Notes under the pieces: model-generated | The model's database searches: none | The model's input: the letters and a program-made list of their open reading frames with translations, nothing else | Told to the model about the DNA's origin: nothing | Shown here: positions 24,789 through 32,551 of the stretch, piece by piece | Position numbering within the stretch: position 1 is the stretch's first letter | Layout: each line of letters opens with the position of its first letter | Assembly (NCBI GenBank): GCA_946886065.1 | Contig: CAMPHU010000021.1 | Span: forward strand, 1-35,514 | Reading direction: 5' to 3' | From: an uncultured Massilia sp. | Lineage (GTDB): Bacteria; Pseudomonadota; Gammaproteobacteria; Burkholderiales; Burkholderiaceae | Length of the DNA stretch: 35,514 nucleotides | Translations under genes and position numbers: made by a program

Positions 24789-25334
24789 ATGACCCGGGTT
24801 GTATTGCGCGGCGCCCTGTTAATGATGAGCCTGCACGCCGGCGCCGCACACGCGGCGGAAGCGCTGGCCACGATTTCCTCACTCGACGTCCAGCGCTACA
24901 TGGGCGCCTGGTACGAGATCGCCAAGTTCCCCAACGAGTTCCAAAAGAAATGCGTGGGCAACACCACGGCCACCTACAGCCTGCGCGAGGACGGCAGGGT
25001 CAAGGTCGTCAACCGCTGCCGCACCGGGGACGGCGGCGCCGAAGTGGCCGAAGGCGTGGCGCGCCAGGTCGGCTCGGCCACCTCGCCCCGGCTGAAAGTG
25101 CGCTTCGCGCCCGCCTTCCTGTCCTTCCTGCCCATGGTCTGGGGCGATTACTGGGTGATCGACCTCGACCGGGACTACCAGCTGTCCGCCGTCAGCGAAC
25201 CCAAACGCGAATACCTGTGGATCCTGTCGCGCACGCCGCAAGTGGACGCCGCCGCCTACGAGGCGCTGCTGGCCCGCCTGCGGGCCCAGGGCCTGGACAC
25301 GTCCAGGCTGGTGCGCACCAGCCAGGGGCAATAG
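24789..25334 (+). CDS. Lipocalin family protein (Blc-like)
   Basis: A 181-residue lipocalin with signal peptide (about 1-22, ending AHA). The first signature GAWYEIAKFPNEFQKKC (39-55) includes the invariant GxW, then strands with TATYSLREDGRVKVVNRC and YWVIDLDRDYQLSAVSEP, and the third conserved segment REYLWILSRTP. It resembles bacterial Blc, which binds lysophospholipids at the outer membrane. There is no lipobox cysteine at the cleavage site, so it would be soluble in the periplasm rather than a lipoprotein. Two cysteines (55 and 75) may form a disulfide. Confidence 0.92.
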   Translation: MTRVVLRGALLMMSLHAGAAHAAEALATISSLDVQRYMGAWYEIAKFPNEFQKKCVGNTTATYSLREDGRVKVVNRCRTGDGGAEVAEGVARQVGSATSPRLKVRFAPAFLSFLPMVWGDYWVIDLDRDYQLSAVSEPKREYLWILSRTPQVDAAAYEALLARLRAQGLDTSRLVRTSQGQ

Positions 25335-25398
25335 CGGCCGCAGGCTCGCCCGGTTGCGGGCGTCCCACGCCGTCTGGCCAGGAGGCTGGATGGCTGCT

Positions 25399-25480
25399 AT
25401 AGTATTTCCGCGTTCCGTCCCCATCTGGGCCTGGCTGGAACGCATCGCAGCGCCGACCACCAGGTTGGCGTTTTTGCTTT
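25399..25480 (+). other. Orphan promoter-like and tRNA-Phe-trailer-like terminator
   Basis: Between the lipocalin and CAP genes there is CTGCTATAGT (a -10-like element, 25399-25404), GGGCCTGGCTGG (25428-25439), which resembles the tRNA-Phe 5' end GGCCTGG, and a strong terminator CGCCGAC/GTTGGCG with TTTTT (25451-25475). The hairpin resembles those following both tRNA-Phe genes. It could be the eroded remains of a third tRNA-Phe locus, a small RNA gene, or a chance combination. Nothing between can fold as a tRNA. Confidence 0.35.
25451..25475 (+). terminator. Rho-independent terminator
   Basis: Stem CGCCGAC/GTTGGCG (one G-T) with a 6-base loop and TTTTT. It lies 117 bases downstream of the lipocalin stop and so may serve that gene. 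Confidence 0.75.
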
Positions 25481-25557
25481 CTGGACGAGTTGGCTGGCTG
25501 TCAATGCCGAGGCCGGCATGGCGCCGGCGCACCCCTCTTTCACACCGATCTCGACAC

Positions 25558-26484
25558 ATGTCTGTTTGCACGATCCTGAACCGCCGCTGCCCGCACAGGG
25601 CCGTCCTGCTCGCCTCCGCGGCCGTCCTGGCGGCCGCAGCGCTTCCGCGTCCCGCCAGCGCGCTGCCGGGCCCGGCCTCCGGCCCGGGTGGGAATGCCGG
25701 CGAGCTGGTGGCGATGATCAACGCCTACCGCGCCGCGCCCGGCTCCTGCAATGGCCAGGCGGCGCAGCCGGCCGCTCCCTTGCAAGCCCATCCGGCGCTG
25801 GCCAAGGTACGCATCGGTCCCGCGACCTTCATCGAAAACGCCCTCGAACGCGCGGGCTACGCCGCCGAGCAGGCCGAAGCGGTCTCGGTCACGGGGCCGG
25901 AAGACGCGCGGGCGGCCATGGACGTGATCCAGCAGAAATACTGCCGCATCTTGCTGAGCACACGCTTTGCGGCGGTCGGCAGCTACCGCGACGGCAAGGA
26001 ATGGACCGTGGTGTTCGCCCGTCCGGCGCCGCCCCTGCCCTCGAGCACCTTCCCCGACTGGCGCGACGCCGGCAAGGCCATCCTGGACGGCGTGAACGCC
26101 GCGCGCGCCAGCGGCCACACCTGCGGCGGCCGGCGATACCCGCCGGCGCCGCCGCTCAGCTGGAACCCGGCCCTGGGCCAGGCCGCGCTCGGCCACAGCC
26201 AGGACATGGCGGCGCGCCGCTACTTCAGCCACACGGCCAAGGACGGCAGCCTGGCGACGGAGCGGGCCCAGCGCGCCGGCTACCACTGGCAACGGGTGGG
26301 CGAGAACATCGCTTTCGGCCAGCACACCCCGGAGCAAGCCGTGGCCGGCTGGCTCGACAGCCCCGGCCACTGCGCCAACATCATGAACGCCAGCTTCACC
26401 GAGATGGGCGCGGCCTACGGCATCGCCGCCGGGCAGCGTCCCGGCATCATCTACTGGACCCAGGTGTTCGGCCGGCCGCGCTGA
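25558..26484 (+). CDS. CAP-domain (SCP/PR-1) secreted protein
   Basis: A 308-residue exported protein. A signal peptide (about 1-36, Ala-rich, ending PASA) is followed by a degenerate CAP-like half (ELVAMINAYRAAPGSCNGQ, then VIQQKYCRIL near 125) and a full C-terminal CAP domain (about 175-305) with ILDGVNAARASG, GHSQDMAARRYFSH, VGENIAFGQHTPEQAV and GWLDSPGHCANIMN. The His and Glu residues of the CAP cavity are present. Bacterial CAP proteins are often cell-surface proteins of unknown activity. The start at 25558 rather than 25354 gives a clean signal peptide. The first half looks like a second, decayed CAP module. Confidence 0.87.
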   Translation: MSVCTILNRRCPHRAVLLASAAVLAAAALPRPASALPGPASGPGGNAGELVAMINAYRAAPGSCNGQAAQPAAPLQAHPALAKVRIGPATFIENALERAGYAAEQAEAVSVTGPEDARAAMDVIQQKYCRILLSTRFAAVGSYRDGKEWTVVFARPAPPLPSSTFPDWRDAGKAILDGVNAARASGHTCGGRRYPPAPPLSWNPALGQAALGHSQDMAARRYFSHTAKDGSLATERAQRAGYHWQRVGENIAFGQHTPEQAVAGWLDSPGHCANIMNASFTEMGAAYGIAAGQRPGIIYWTQVFGRPR

Positions 26485-26659
26485 GGACCGCGGCGAAGCG
26501 CCAGGCGCCGGCCGGCTTGGCCGCAGTCCGGCGGCGATGGGCGCGCCTTTCGTGCCTCCCTAAAAACCTGCTTCGGATAGACTTCTCTGGAACAGCTAGA
26601 CGGGAAGTGAATCGATTGGTTCACTAAAGAAAAACATTTCCATCGTCAACGGAGGTAGC

Positions 26660-27127
26660 ATGAACACAACCTGGATCGTGTCGGCCGACAGCGGCCGCGC
26701 CCGCATCTTTGCCGAATCCGACTCGAACACGCCGCTGCAGGAAGTGCACGACATGGTCAACCCCGCCGCGCGTACCGGCACGGCGGACGAACTCAGCGAC
26801 CGCATGAGCCCGCTCGCGGCCGGCCAGAGCAAGCACGGTTCGGGAGACGCGATGCCGACCAAGCAGTACCAGCCGCAGCAGACGCCGGAGCAGCGCGAGT
26901 CGCAGATGTTCGCCAGCGACATCTGCGCCATGCTGCTCAAGGCAAAACAGGAAGGCCGCTTCGACCGGCTGGCGCTGGTGGCGGAGCCGCAGTTCCTCGG
27001 CGCCTTGCGCAACCAGCTCGATCCCCAGCTCAAGTCACTGGTGAGCTACGAGATCGACAAGGACTACGCCCACTCGAACGGCCAGCAGCTGCGCGACCAG
27101 ATCCGCGCGCACCAGGCCAAGGGCTGA
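26660..27127 (+). CDS. Host-attachment-family protein
   Basis: A 155-residue protein matching the pattern of the family named after proteins required for attachment to host cells in Agrobacterium: TWIVSADSGRARIFAES at the start, a disordered middle with many Gln and Ser, FASDICAMLLKAKQEGRFDR, then LALVAEPQFLGALRNQL and VSYEIDKDYAH. The fold resembles the eRF1/baeRF-type RNase H-like domain; the adhesion role is not established for most members. A GGAGG lies just before the start. No signal peptide, so cytoplasmic. Confidence 0.85.
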   Translation: MNTTWIVSADSGRARIFAESDSNTPLQEVHDMVNPAARTGTADELSDRMSPLAAGQSKHGSGDAMPTKQYQPQQTPEQRESQMFASDICAMLLKAKQEGRFDRLALVAEPQFLGALRNQLDPQLKSLVSYEIDKDYAHSNGQQLRDQIRAHQAKG

Positions 27128-27176
27128 TCCCGCCATCCGCCGCGCGCATCGCCGCGCGGCGCCTCCCCCCGCTCCC

Positions 27177-28064
27177 ATGCCGCCACAGCTAGGCCTCGTC
27201 TGCATCACGACGTCCAAGGACGTCCGCTACCGCGCGCTGACCCGCAAGCGCCTGCTGGAGCATTCCGAGGACGGCCGGCGCCGGCTGCTGGAAGACATCT
27301 ACCGCGACAACCTGCAGACCTTCGACCAGGCCATGCGCTATTGCGAGCGCGAAGGCATCGCGCTGTACCGCCTGCCTTCGTCGATCTTCCCCTTCGCCGA
27401 CGAACCGGACGGCCGCGCGATCCTGCAAGCGTTCGCCCCCCAGCTGGCGCGCTCGGGCCGGCGCGCGCGGGAGTGCGGCATCCGCCTGGTGATGCACCCG
27501 GACCAGTTCGTGGTCCTGAGTTCGGATTCGGAAGGCGTGGTGGCCAACAGCGTCAAGATCCTGCAGATGCATGCCGACATCATGGACTTGCTCGACCAGC
27601 CGCGTTCTCCCTGGGCCCTGCTCGAAATCCACGGCGGCAAATCCGGCCGCGCCGATGCCCTGGTGGATCGCATCGCCCTGCTGCCCGAGGCGATCCGCTG
27701 CCGCATCGGCCTGGAGAACGACGAATACGCCTACGGCGCCGACGAGATCCACGCGATCTGCCTGCGCGCCGGCGTGCCGATGGTGTTCGACGCCCACCAT
27801 CATGTGGTGCACGACAAGCTGGACAGCTACGAGCACCCGAGCGTGGAAGCCATGCTGCGCAAGGCGCGCGAGACCTGGTCCGAGCCCGCGCACCAGCTGG
27901 TGCACATCTCCAACGGCCGCAGCGGCTTCAGCGACCGCCAGCATGCCGACCTGATCGCCACCATGCCCTCCAGCTACCGGCTGGCGCCGTGGATCGAGAT
28001 CGAAGCCAAGCTCAAGGAAGAAGCGATCCGCGCCCTGGACGGCTGGGAAGCGCGCACGGGCTGA
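27177..28064 (+). CDS. uvsE: UV damage endonuclease
   Basis: A 295-residue TIM-barrel nuclease of the UvsE/UVDE family, which nicks DNA directly 5' to UV photoproducts as an alternative to UvrABC repair. Characteristic segments are LGLVCITTSKDVRYR, YRLPSSIFPFADEP, RLVMHPDQFVVLSS, LLEIHGGKSGRADAL, RIGLENDEYAYGADE and VFDAHHHVVH, with the metal-binding His, Glu and Asp residues in place. Length fits the bacterial family. No good ribosome site is seen before the ATG at 27177, which is only 49 bases after the preceding gene on the same strand, so coupled expression is possible. Confidence 0.93.
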   Translation: MPPQLGLVCITTSKDVRYRALTRKRLLEHSEDGRRRLLEDIYRDNLQTFDQAMRYCEREGIALYRLPSSIFPFADEPDGRAILQAFAPQLARSGRRARECGIRLVMHPDQFVVLSSDSEGVVANSVKILQMHADIMDLLDQPRSPWALLEIHGGKSGRADALVDRIALLPEAIRCRIGLENDEYAYGADEIHAICLRAGVPMVFDAHHHVVHDKLDSYEHPSVEAMLRKARETWSEPAHQLVHISNGRSGFSDRQHADLIATMPSSYRLAPWIEIEAKLKEEAIRALDGWEARTG

Positions 28065-28073
28065 CTGGCCTGG

Positions 28074-28769
28074 TCAGGCCTTCGGCAGGGCCTCGAGCCA
28101 GGGAAGCAGGACCGCGAGCAGCGCATCCGGCGCCTCGATCGGAATCATGTGGCCGGTGTCCTCGATGACCGTCAAGGCCGAGCCGGCGATCCCTGCATGC
28201 AGCTCCTGCGCCTCTTCCAGGCTGCGCAGCCGGTCCTGGGCCGCGGCCACGATCAGGGTCGGGCAGCGGATGGCGTGCAGCCGGCCCAGGTCGCCCGGAC
28301 GCTCCAGCATCGACTGGTGCCGGAAGGCTTCGCCGCCCAGGCGCACGCCCATGGCGCGCACGCGCTCGATCAGCGCTTCGTTGTGGCGCTGGTCCGGATG
28401 CAGCGAGGTGGCGATGGCCGTGCGGCTCAGGCCGGCGAAGGACACCGAGGGCGCCGCCTTCGCCACCACGCCCTTGCTCTGCCTGAGCGCGGGCGAATCG
28501 GGGCGGGTCGAGGTGGCGATCAGCACCAGCGCCCGCACCCGTTCGGGCGCCTGGTAGACGATCTCGCGGGCGACGTAGCCGCCCATCGAAAAGCCGACGA
28601 GCACGAAGGACGGCGGCGCATCGAGCAGGGCGCGGCGCGCCATCGCCTCGAGGGTGGAATCGTGACGCAGGTCGGCATGCGCCAGCGGGCCATACGGCGC
28701 CAGCCGGTCGCGCATGCCGTCCCAGAGCGTCTCGTCGGCCATGTAGCCGGGAACGAGCAGGATGGACAT
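28074..28769 (-). CDS. Alpha/beta hydrolase
   Basis: A 231-residue alpha/beta-fold hydrolase. The strand and oxyanion region are [16 protein letters not shown], the nucleophile elbow GFSMGG is at 59-64 (Ser61), the acid probably in [12 protein letters not shown], and the histidine in [14 protein letters not shown]. Substrate is not predictable; its family includes esterases and lactonases. I start at ATG 28769, because the protein then begins at the first strand; the longer frame to 28853 has no plausible domain. It is transcribed divergently from the chemoreceptor, with a 255-bp shared upstream region. Confidence 0.9.
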   Translation of the reverse strand: MSILLVPGYMADETLWDGMRDRLAPYGPLAHADLRHDSTLEAMARRALLDAPPSFVLVGFSMGGYVAREIVYQAPERVRALVLIATSTRPDSPALRQSKGVVAKAAPSVSFAGLSRTAIATSLHPDQRHNEALIERVRAMGVRLGGEAFRHQSMLERPGDLGRLHAIRCPTLIVAAAQDRLRSLEEAQELHAGIAGSALTVIEDTGHMIPIEAPDALLAVLLPWLEALPKA

Positions 28770-29024
28770 CGCACCATGATAACAAACGCCGTCTCCGCAC
28801 CATTTTTTCCGCCATGCCAGGCTTTTCACCCATCCCACATACTTTTGCGCCAAGCCTTCTCCTCCTTTTGCGGGAATTGTTGCAAAACACGTATGTTAGC
28901 GCTGACACTTTTATTGCCCATTAACAAAACATTCATTACATTTCGCGCCAGACTGTTCCTCTTCCAGCCGCTGTCAGGGCGGGAAGCGCACCCCATCAGG
29001 TACACCCATCCACCAGGAGTCGAC

Positions 29025-30767
29025 GTGATCAAGACCGACAGCGTCCGTACCCAGCTACGGATCACATTTGCATTCATCATTCTCATTTCCTTCCTCTCGA
29101 CCGCGGTCGCGATCTGGCGCCTGCAGGTGCTGTCGGCCGAGACCGAGGCCCTCACCCAGCGTCCGCTGGCGAAGGAGCGCCTGATCTCGCAATGGCTGCT
29201 GAACCTGTCCGTGTCCACCAAGCGCACCGCCGCCGTGGCGCGCGCCAGCGACCCGGAGCTGGCCAAGGTCTTCGCCGAAGAAAGCCGCCAGTCCAGCGAG
29301 CGCACCAACGGCCTGCAGAACAAGGTCGAACAGCTGCTCGACACCGCCGGGGAGCGCAGCCAGTTCGCGGCCGCGGTCGAAGCGCGCAAGCACTTCATCA
29401 GCGAGCGTGACCGCGTCATGCAGCTCAAGGCCGAAGGCCGCAACGACGAAGCGCTGGCGCTGTACGACCGCAGCTTCGTGGCCAGCGCCCAGCGCTACGT
29501 GGACGGCGTGAGCGGCCTGCTGGTGCTGCAGCAGCAAGCCATCGACCAGCGCGCCAGCCAGGTGCTGGACCAGGCGCACGGCAGCGAGAAGGTCTTGATG
29601 CTGCTGTGCGCGGTGACCCTGGCCGGCAGCGTCACGGCCTGGCTGCTGTTCTCGCGCACGCTGTTCCGCCGCCTGGGCGGGGAGCCTGCCCTGGCCGTCG
29701 CCGTGGCGCGCGAGATCGCGGCCGGCAACCTGGAGGTGGCAATCACCCTGGAGCCGGGCGACCAGCGCAGCCTGCTGTTCGCCCTGCGGCGCATGCGCGA
29801 CAGCCTGGCCGGCATCGTCGGCCAGGTGCGCCAGGGCACGGCCACGATCGGCGGCTCGGTCGAATCGATGGCTGTGGAGACCGAGGAGCTGGCGCGCCGC
29901 ACCGAAAGCCAGGCCGCGTCGCTGGAAGAGACGGCGTCCTCGATGAACGAACTGACCCACGCCGTGCAGCAGAGCGAAGCCAACGCCGAGCAGGCCAACC
30001 GGATGGCGCTGGACGCCTCCATGGTGGCGCGCCAGGGAGGCGCCATGGTGGGCGAGCTGGTCGACACCATGGACGCGATCAACGCCTCGTCCTCGCGCAT
30101 CGTGGACATCATCTCCGTCATCGACGGCATCGCCTTCCAGACCAACATCCTGGCGCTGAACGCCGCGGTGGAAGCGGCGCGCGCCGGCGAGCAGGGGCGC
30201 GGCTTCGCCGTCGTCGCCACCGAAGTGCGGGCGCTGGCCCAGCGCTCGGCCGCCGCCGCCAGGGAGATCAAGGACCTGATCGACGACTCCACCCAGCGCG
30301 TGGCCAGCGGCACCGCGCTGGCCGGCCGGGCCGGCGCCACCATGGCCGGAATCGTCGAGAGCATCGGCCGCGTGACCGGCATCATGGACGAGATCCTCGG
30401 CTCCAGCCGCGCGCAGTCGAGCGGCATCCAGCAGGTGCATCAGGCGATCGCGGACATGGACGGCATGACCCAGCAGAACGCTACCCTCGTCGAGGAGTCG
30501 GCCACGGCCAGCCAGGCCATGCGCGAGCAGGCGCTGGCGCTGGCGCAGCTGGTGGCGGTGTTCCAGGTGGGCGGGCAAGCCGCCCCGCGGCCGGCGGCGG
30601 CCTCTGCGCACAAGGCGGCGCGCGCCGTCGTCCCGGTGACGAAGACCAGGCCTGCGAAACCGGCCGCGGCGGCAGGAAGGACCGCGCGCAGCGCAGGTCC
30701 GGCGGCGCCGGGCGCAGGGACCCGGCAGGCCGAAACGGTGGCTGCCGGCGACTGGGAAACGTTCTGA
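29025..30767 (+). CDS. Methyl-accepting chemotaxis protein
   Basis: A 580-residue chemoreceptor. TM1 (about 10-32, [20 protein letters not shown]), a periplasmic four-helix-bundle sensor, TM2 (about 188-210), a HAMP domain, then the long signalling hairpin with the highly conserved tip [20 protein letters not shown]. The C-terminus, after an Ala/Pro-rich linker, ends in DWETF, the pentapeptide type that tethers CheR and CheB for adaptation. I choose the GTG at 29025 (AGGAG just upstream, conserved N-terminal basic residue run before TM1); an in-frame ORF runs much further upstream, through a region where another gene lies on the other strand. Confidence 0.95.
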   Translation: MIKTDSVRTQLRITFAFIILISFLSTAVAIWRLQVLSAETEALTQRPLAKERLISQWLLNLSVSTKRTAAVARASDPELAKVFAEESRQSSERTNGLQNKVEQLLDTAGERSQFAAAVEARKHFISERDRVMQLKAEGRNDEALALYDRSFVASAQRYVDGVSGLLVLQQQAIDQRASQVLDQAHGSEKVLMLLCAVTLAGSVTAWLLFSRTLFRRLGGEPALAVAVAREIAAGNLEVAITLEPGDQRSLLFALRRMRDSLAGIVGQVRQGTATIGGSVESMAVETEELARRTESQAASLEETASSMNELTHAVQQSEANAEQANRMALDASMVARQGGAMVGELVDTMDAINASSSRIVDIISVIDGIAFQTNILALNAAVEAARAGEQGRGFAVVATEVRALAQRSAAAAREIKDLIDDSTQRVASGTALAGRAGATMAGIVESIGRVTGIMDEILGSSRAQSSGIQQVHQAIADMDGMTQQNATLVEESATASQAMREQALALAQLVAVFQVGGQAAPRPAAASAHKAARAVVPVTKTRPAKPAAAAGRTARSAGPAAPGAGTRQAETVAAGDWETF

Positions 30768-30857
30768 TCGGACCGGGTCCGGCGCAATGTGCCGGGCCCT
30801 GCTATCCTTGCCTGAGCAGCTTTACCGGACCTCCCCTTTCTTTCGACGAGCCAGACC

Positions 30858-31355
30858 ATGAACCTCCCTGCCCACCAGCTCAGCATGACGGTGCTGATGA
30901 CGCCCGATACCGCGAATTTTTCCGGCAATGTCCATGGCGGCACCATCCTGAAACTCCTCGACCAGGTCGCCTATGCCTGCGCCAGCCGCTACGCCGGCAG
31001 CTACGTGGTGACCATGAGCGTCGACCAGGTGACCTTCCGCCAGCCGATCCACGTGGGCGAGCTGGTCACCTTCCTGGCGGCGGTGAACTACACCGGCCGC
31101 AGCTCGATGGAAATCGGGATCAAGGTGATCGCGGAAGATATCCGCAGCAAGGTGGTGCGCCACGTGAACAGCTGCTTCTTCACGATGGTGGCGGTGGACG
31201 ACGACCGCAAGCCGGTGGCCATTGCGCCGCTGGAGCCCGGCACGCCGGAAGAACAGCGCCGCTTCGACGAGGCCAAGGGCCGGCGCGAATCGCGCCTGGC
31301 CCTGGAGCGCCAGCACGCGGAACGCATCGCCGCCCGCGCCGGGGAGCAGGGCTGA
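30858..31355 (+). CDS. Acyl-CoA thioesterase, hotdog fold
   Basis: A 165-residue hotdog-fold thioesterase of the YciA/acyl-CoA hydrolase type. The signature is NVHGGTILKLLDQVAYACASR (from about 24), then SVDQVTFRQPIHVGEL and the strands SMEIGIKVIAEDI and NSCFFTMVAVDDD. The catalytic acid lies in the LLDQ region, as in the family. Such enzymes hydrolyse acyl-CoAs; the chain preference is not visible. The charged helix at the C-terminus (residues 130-165) is Arg/Glu-rich. It is the last chromosomal gene before the second tRNA-Phe. Confidence 0.93.
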   Translation: MNLPAHQLSMTVLMTPDTANFSGNVHGGTILKLLDQVAYACASRYAGSYVVTMSVDQVTFRQPIHVGELVTFLAAVNYTGRSSMEIGIKVIAEDIRSKVVRHVNSCFFTMVAVDDDRKPVAIAPLEPGTPEEQRRFDEAKGRRESRLALERQHAERIAARAGEQG

Positions 31356-31392
31356 ACGCAAGCCCTCAGGCAAAGTGTTGCTGCGGTGCCAA

Positions 31393-31422
31393 TTGTTTAT
31401 CGTCCGCAAACGCTGCTATAAT
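31393..31422 (+). promoter_or_regulatory. Promoter of second tRNA-Phe gene
   Basis: TTGTTT at 31393-31398 and TATAAT at 31417-31422, spacer 18, nine bases before the mature tRNA. This promoter would also transcribe through the tRNA to the terminator. Confidence 0.7.
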
Positions 31423-31431
31423 GGCGTTCTT

Positions 31432-31507
31432 GGCCTGGTAGCTCAGTTGGTAGAGCAGAGGATTGAAAATCCTTGTGTCGGTGGTTCGATTCCGCCCCGG
31501 GCCACCA
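31432..31507 (+). tRNA. tRNA-Phe (GAA), copy 2
   Basis: All 76 nt are identical to the first tRNA-Phe: acceptor GGCCTGG/CCGGGCC, anticodon GAA at 31465-31467, encoded CCA. The promoter and trailer differ from those of copy 1. It is the anchor of the tandem units that follow: its 3' half plus 51-base trailer is repeated exactly at 34190-34288. Confidence 0.98.
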
Positions 31508-31558
31508 AGAACAAGCAACAGCTGACGCCAACCCTCACCGGTTGGCGTTTTTGTTTTC
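31460..31558 (+). repeat. 99-bp direct repeat, copy A (tRNA-Phe 3' half, trailer, terminator)
   Basis: From the anticodon stem of the second tRNA-Phe (GGATTGAAAATCC) through its CCA end and the trailer to TTGTTTTC. It is identical base for base to 34190-34288; the copies start exactly 2730 bp apart. This is the structure expected of att sites of an element that integrates in a tRNA gene. Confidence 0.95.
31525..31552 (+). terminator. Rho-independent terminator of tRNA-Phe copy 2
   Basis: Stem ACGCCAACC/GGTTGGCGT (31525-31533 and 31540-31548) with a 6-base loop and a T-run. Part of the 99-bp repeat. Confidence 0.9.
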
Positions 31559-31583
31559 GGGTCTGGCACTTCTTCGCCATTGT

Positions 31584-32447
31584 CTAGCGAGTTGCCTGCG
31601 CACCGTCAAAGCATCCGGCAAGGAATGCCACGACTGCCTGGATGCGGGGCACATGCCGTAAGTCACTATGTACGGCGATCCAGATTTCACGTTCCAGCGC
31701 CGTGCCCATGTGCGGCAAGCGGGTCAGGCGTTCATCCTGCCCGCCCATAAAATCAGGCAAGACGGCAATCCCCGCCCCTGCTGCCGCTGCTGCCGCCTGG
31801 ATGGCCAGGTCATTGCTACGTAGGGTAATGGGGGAGCTCCCGATCTGCGCTTGCAGCCATACCTGCTGCGGCATCTCGTCCTTTCCGGAATCGTAAGCGA
31901 TGTAAGTCCGGCTTCCGGGATCGGTGGCTGTCAGGTAGGCGCTCGTGGCATAGAGGGAGAAACTCACGGTTGCCAGCTTGCGCACCACCACTTCCGCCTC
32001 CGTAGGGCGGCTCAGGCGGATAGCAATATCGGCTTCGCGCCGAGCCAGCGACACGTTGCGCGTGTCGCCATCCAGGCGGATGTGCAGGCCTGGATACCGG
32101 GCTTGCAATGCCCCCAGCCGCGGCGCAATGAGCGCAGCCGCCATCGCCGGGGGCGCAGTGACGGCGACATCGCCCGCCACGCTGGACTGGCCGGCGGACG
32201 CCGCCCGCTGGACAGCGAACGACTCCAGTTCCATGCGCGTGCCCAGTTCGGCTATGTGCTCACCATCAGGCGTCAAGAAATAGGCGCGGGGACGTCTTTC
32301 CACCAGCTTCAGGCCGAGCGCTGTCTCCAGGGCGGTGACGCGGCGGGCCACCGTGGCATGCTCTACCTTGAGCTGACGGGCGGCCGCCGAGAGAGACCTC
32401 GTCTGGGCAAATGCGGTGAAATAGCGTAAGTCTTCCCAGTCGAACAT
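31584..32447 (-). CDS. LysR-family transcriptional regulator
   Basis: A 287-residue LysR regulator. The winged helix is at the N-terminus (MFDWEDLRYFTAFAQTRSLSA, with LKVEHATVARRVTALE as the recognition region); the effector-binding domain follows, with a typical GIAVLPDFMGGQDERLTRL near the C-terminus. This N-terminal form (FDWEDLRYF) is that of the group that lies next to efflux or reductase genes. The start at 32447 has GAGGAAA upstream. It is divergent from the MFS gene, which it probably controls through the dyad between them. It ends 25 bases from repeat A, near the unit boundary. Confidence 0.92.
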   Translation of the reverse strand: MFDWEDLRYFTAFAQTRSLSAAARQLKVEHATVARRVTALETALGLKLVERRPRAYFLTPDGEHIAELGTRMELESFAVQRAASAGQSSVAGDVAVTAPPAMAAALIAPRLGALQARYPGLHIRLDGDTRNVSLARREADIAIRLSRPTEAEVVVRKLATVSFSLYATSAYLTATDPGSRTYIAYDSGKDEMPQQVWLQAQIGSSPITLRSNDLAIQAAAAAAGAGIAVLPDFMGGQDERLTRLPHMGTALEREIWIAVHSDLRHVPRIQAVVAFLAGCFDGAQATR

Positions 32448-32475
32448 GGGTATTTCCTCACAAGCCAAGTGAATT

Positions 32476-32497
32476 ATTGGGGAATTTCGCCCCTAAT
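32476..32497. promoter_or_regulatory. Candidate LysR operator between regulator and exporter
   Basis: A 22-bp imperfect dyad, ATTGGGG at 32476-32482 and CCCCTAAT at 32490-32497, one position mismatched in the outer arm. It lies 28 bases from the regulator start and 54 from the MFS start, where a LysR site would be expected. No footprint data. Confidence 0.45.
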
Positions 32498-32551
32498 GCG
32501 TCAGCGGCAGAATAGCAAATATCTGCACAAGGCCATGGCCAGGAGTGAATC

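Noticed and set aside
28770..29024. Flagellar sigma-28 promoter upstream of the chemoreceptor
   Set aside because: I looked for TAAA and GCCGATAA elements in the shared upstream region and found no convincing pair.
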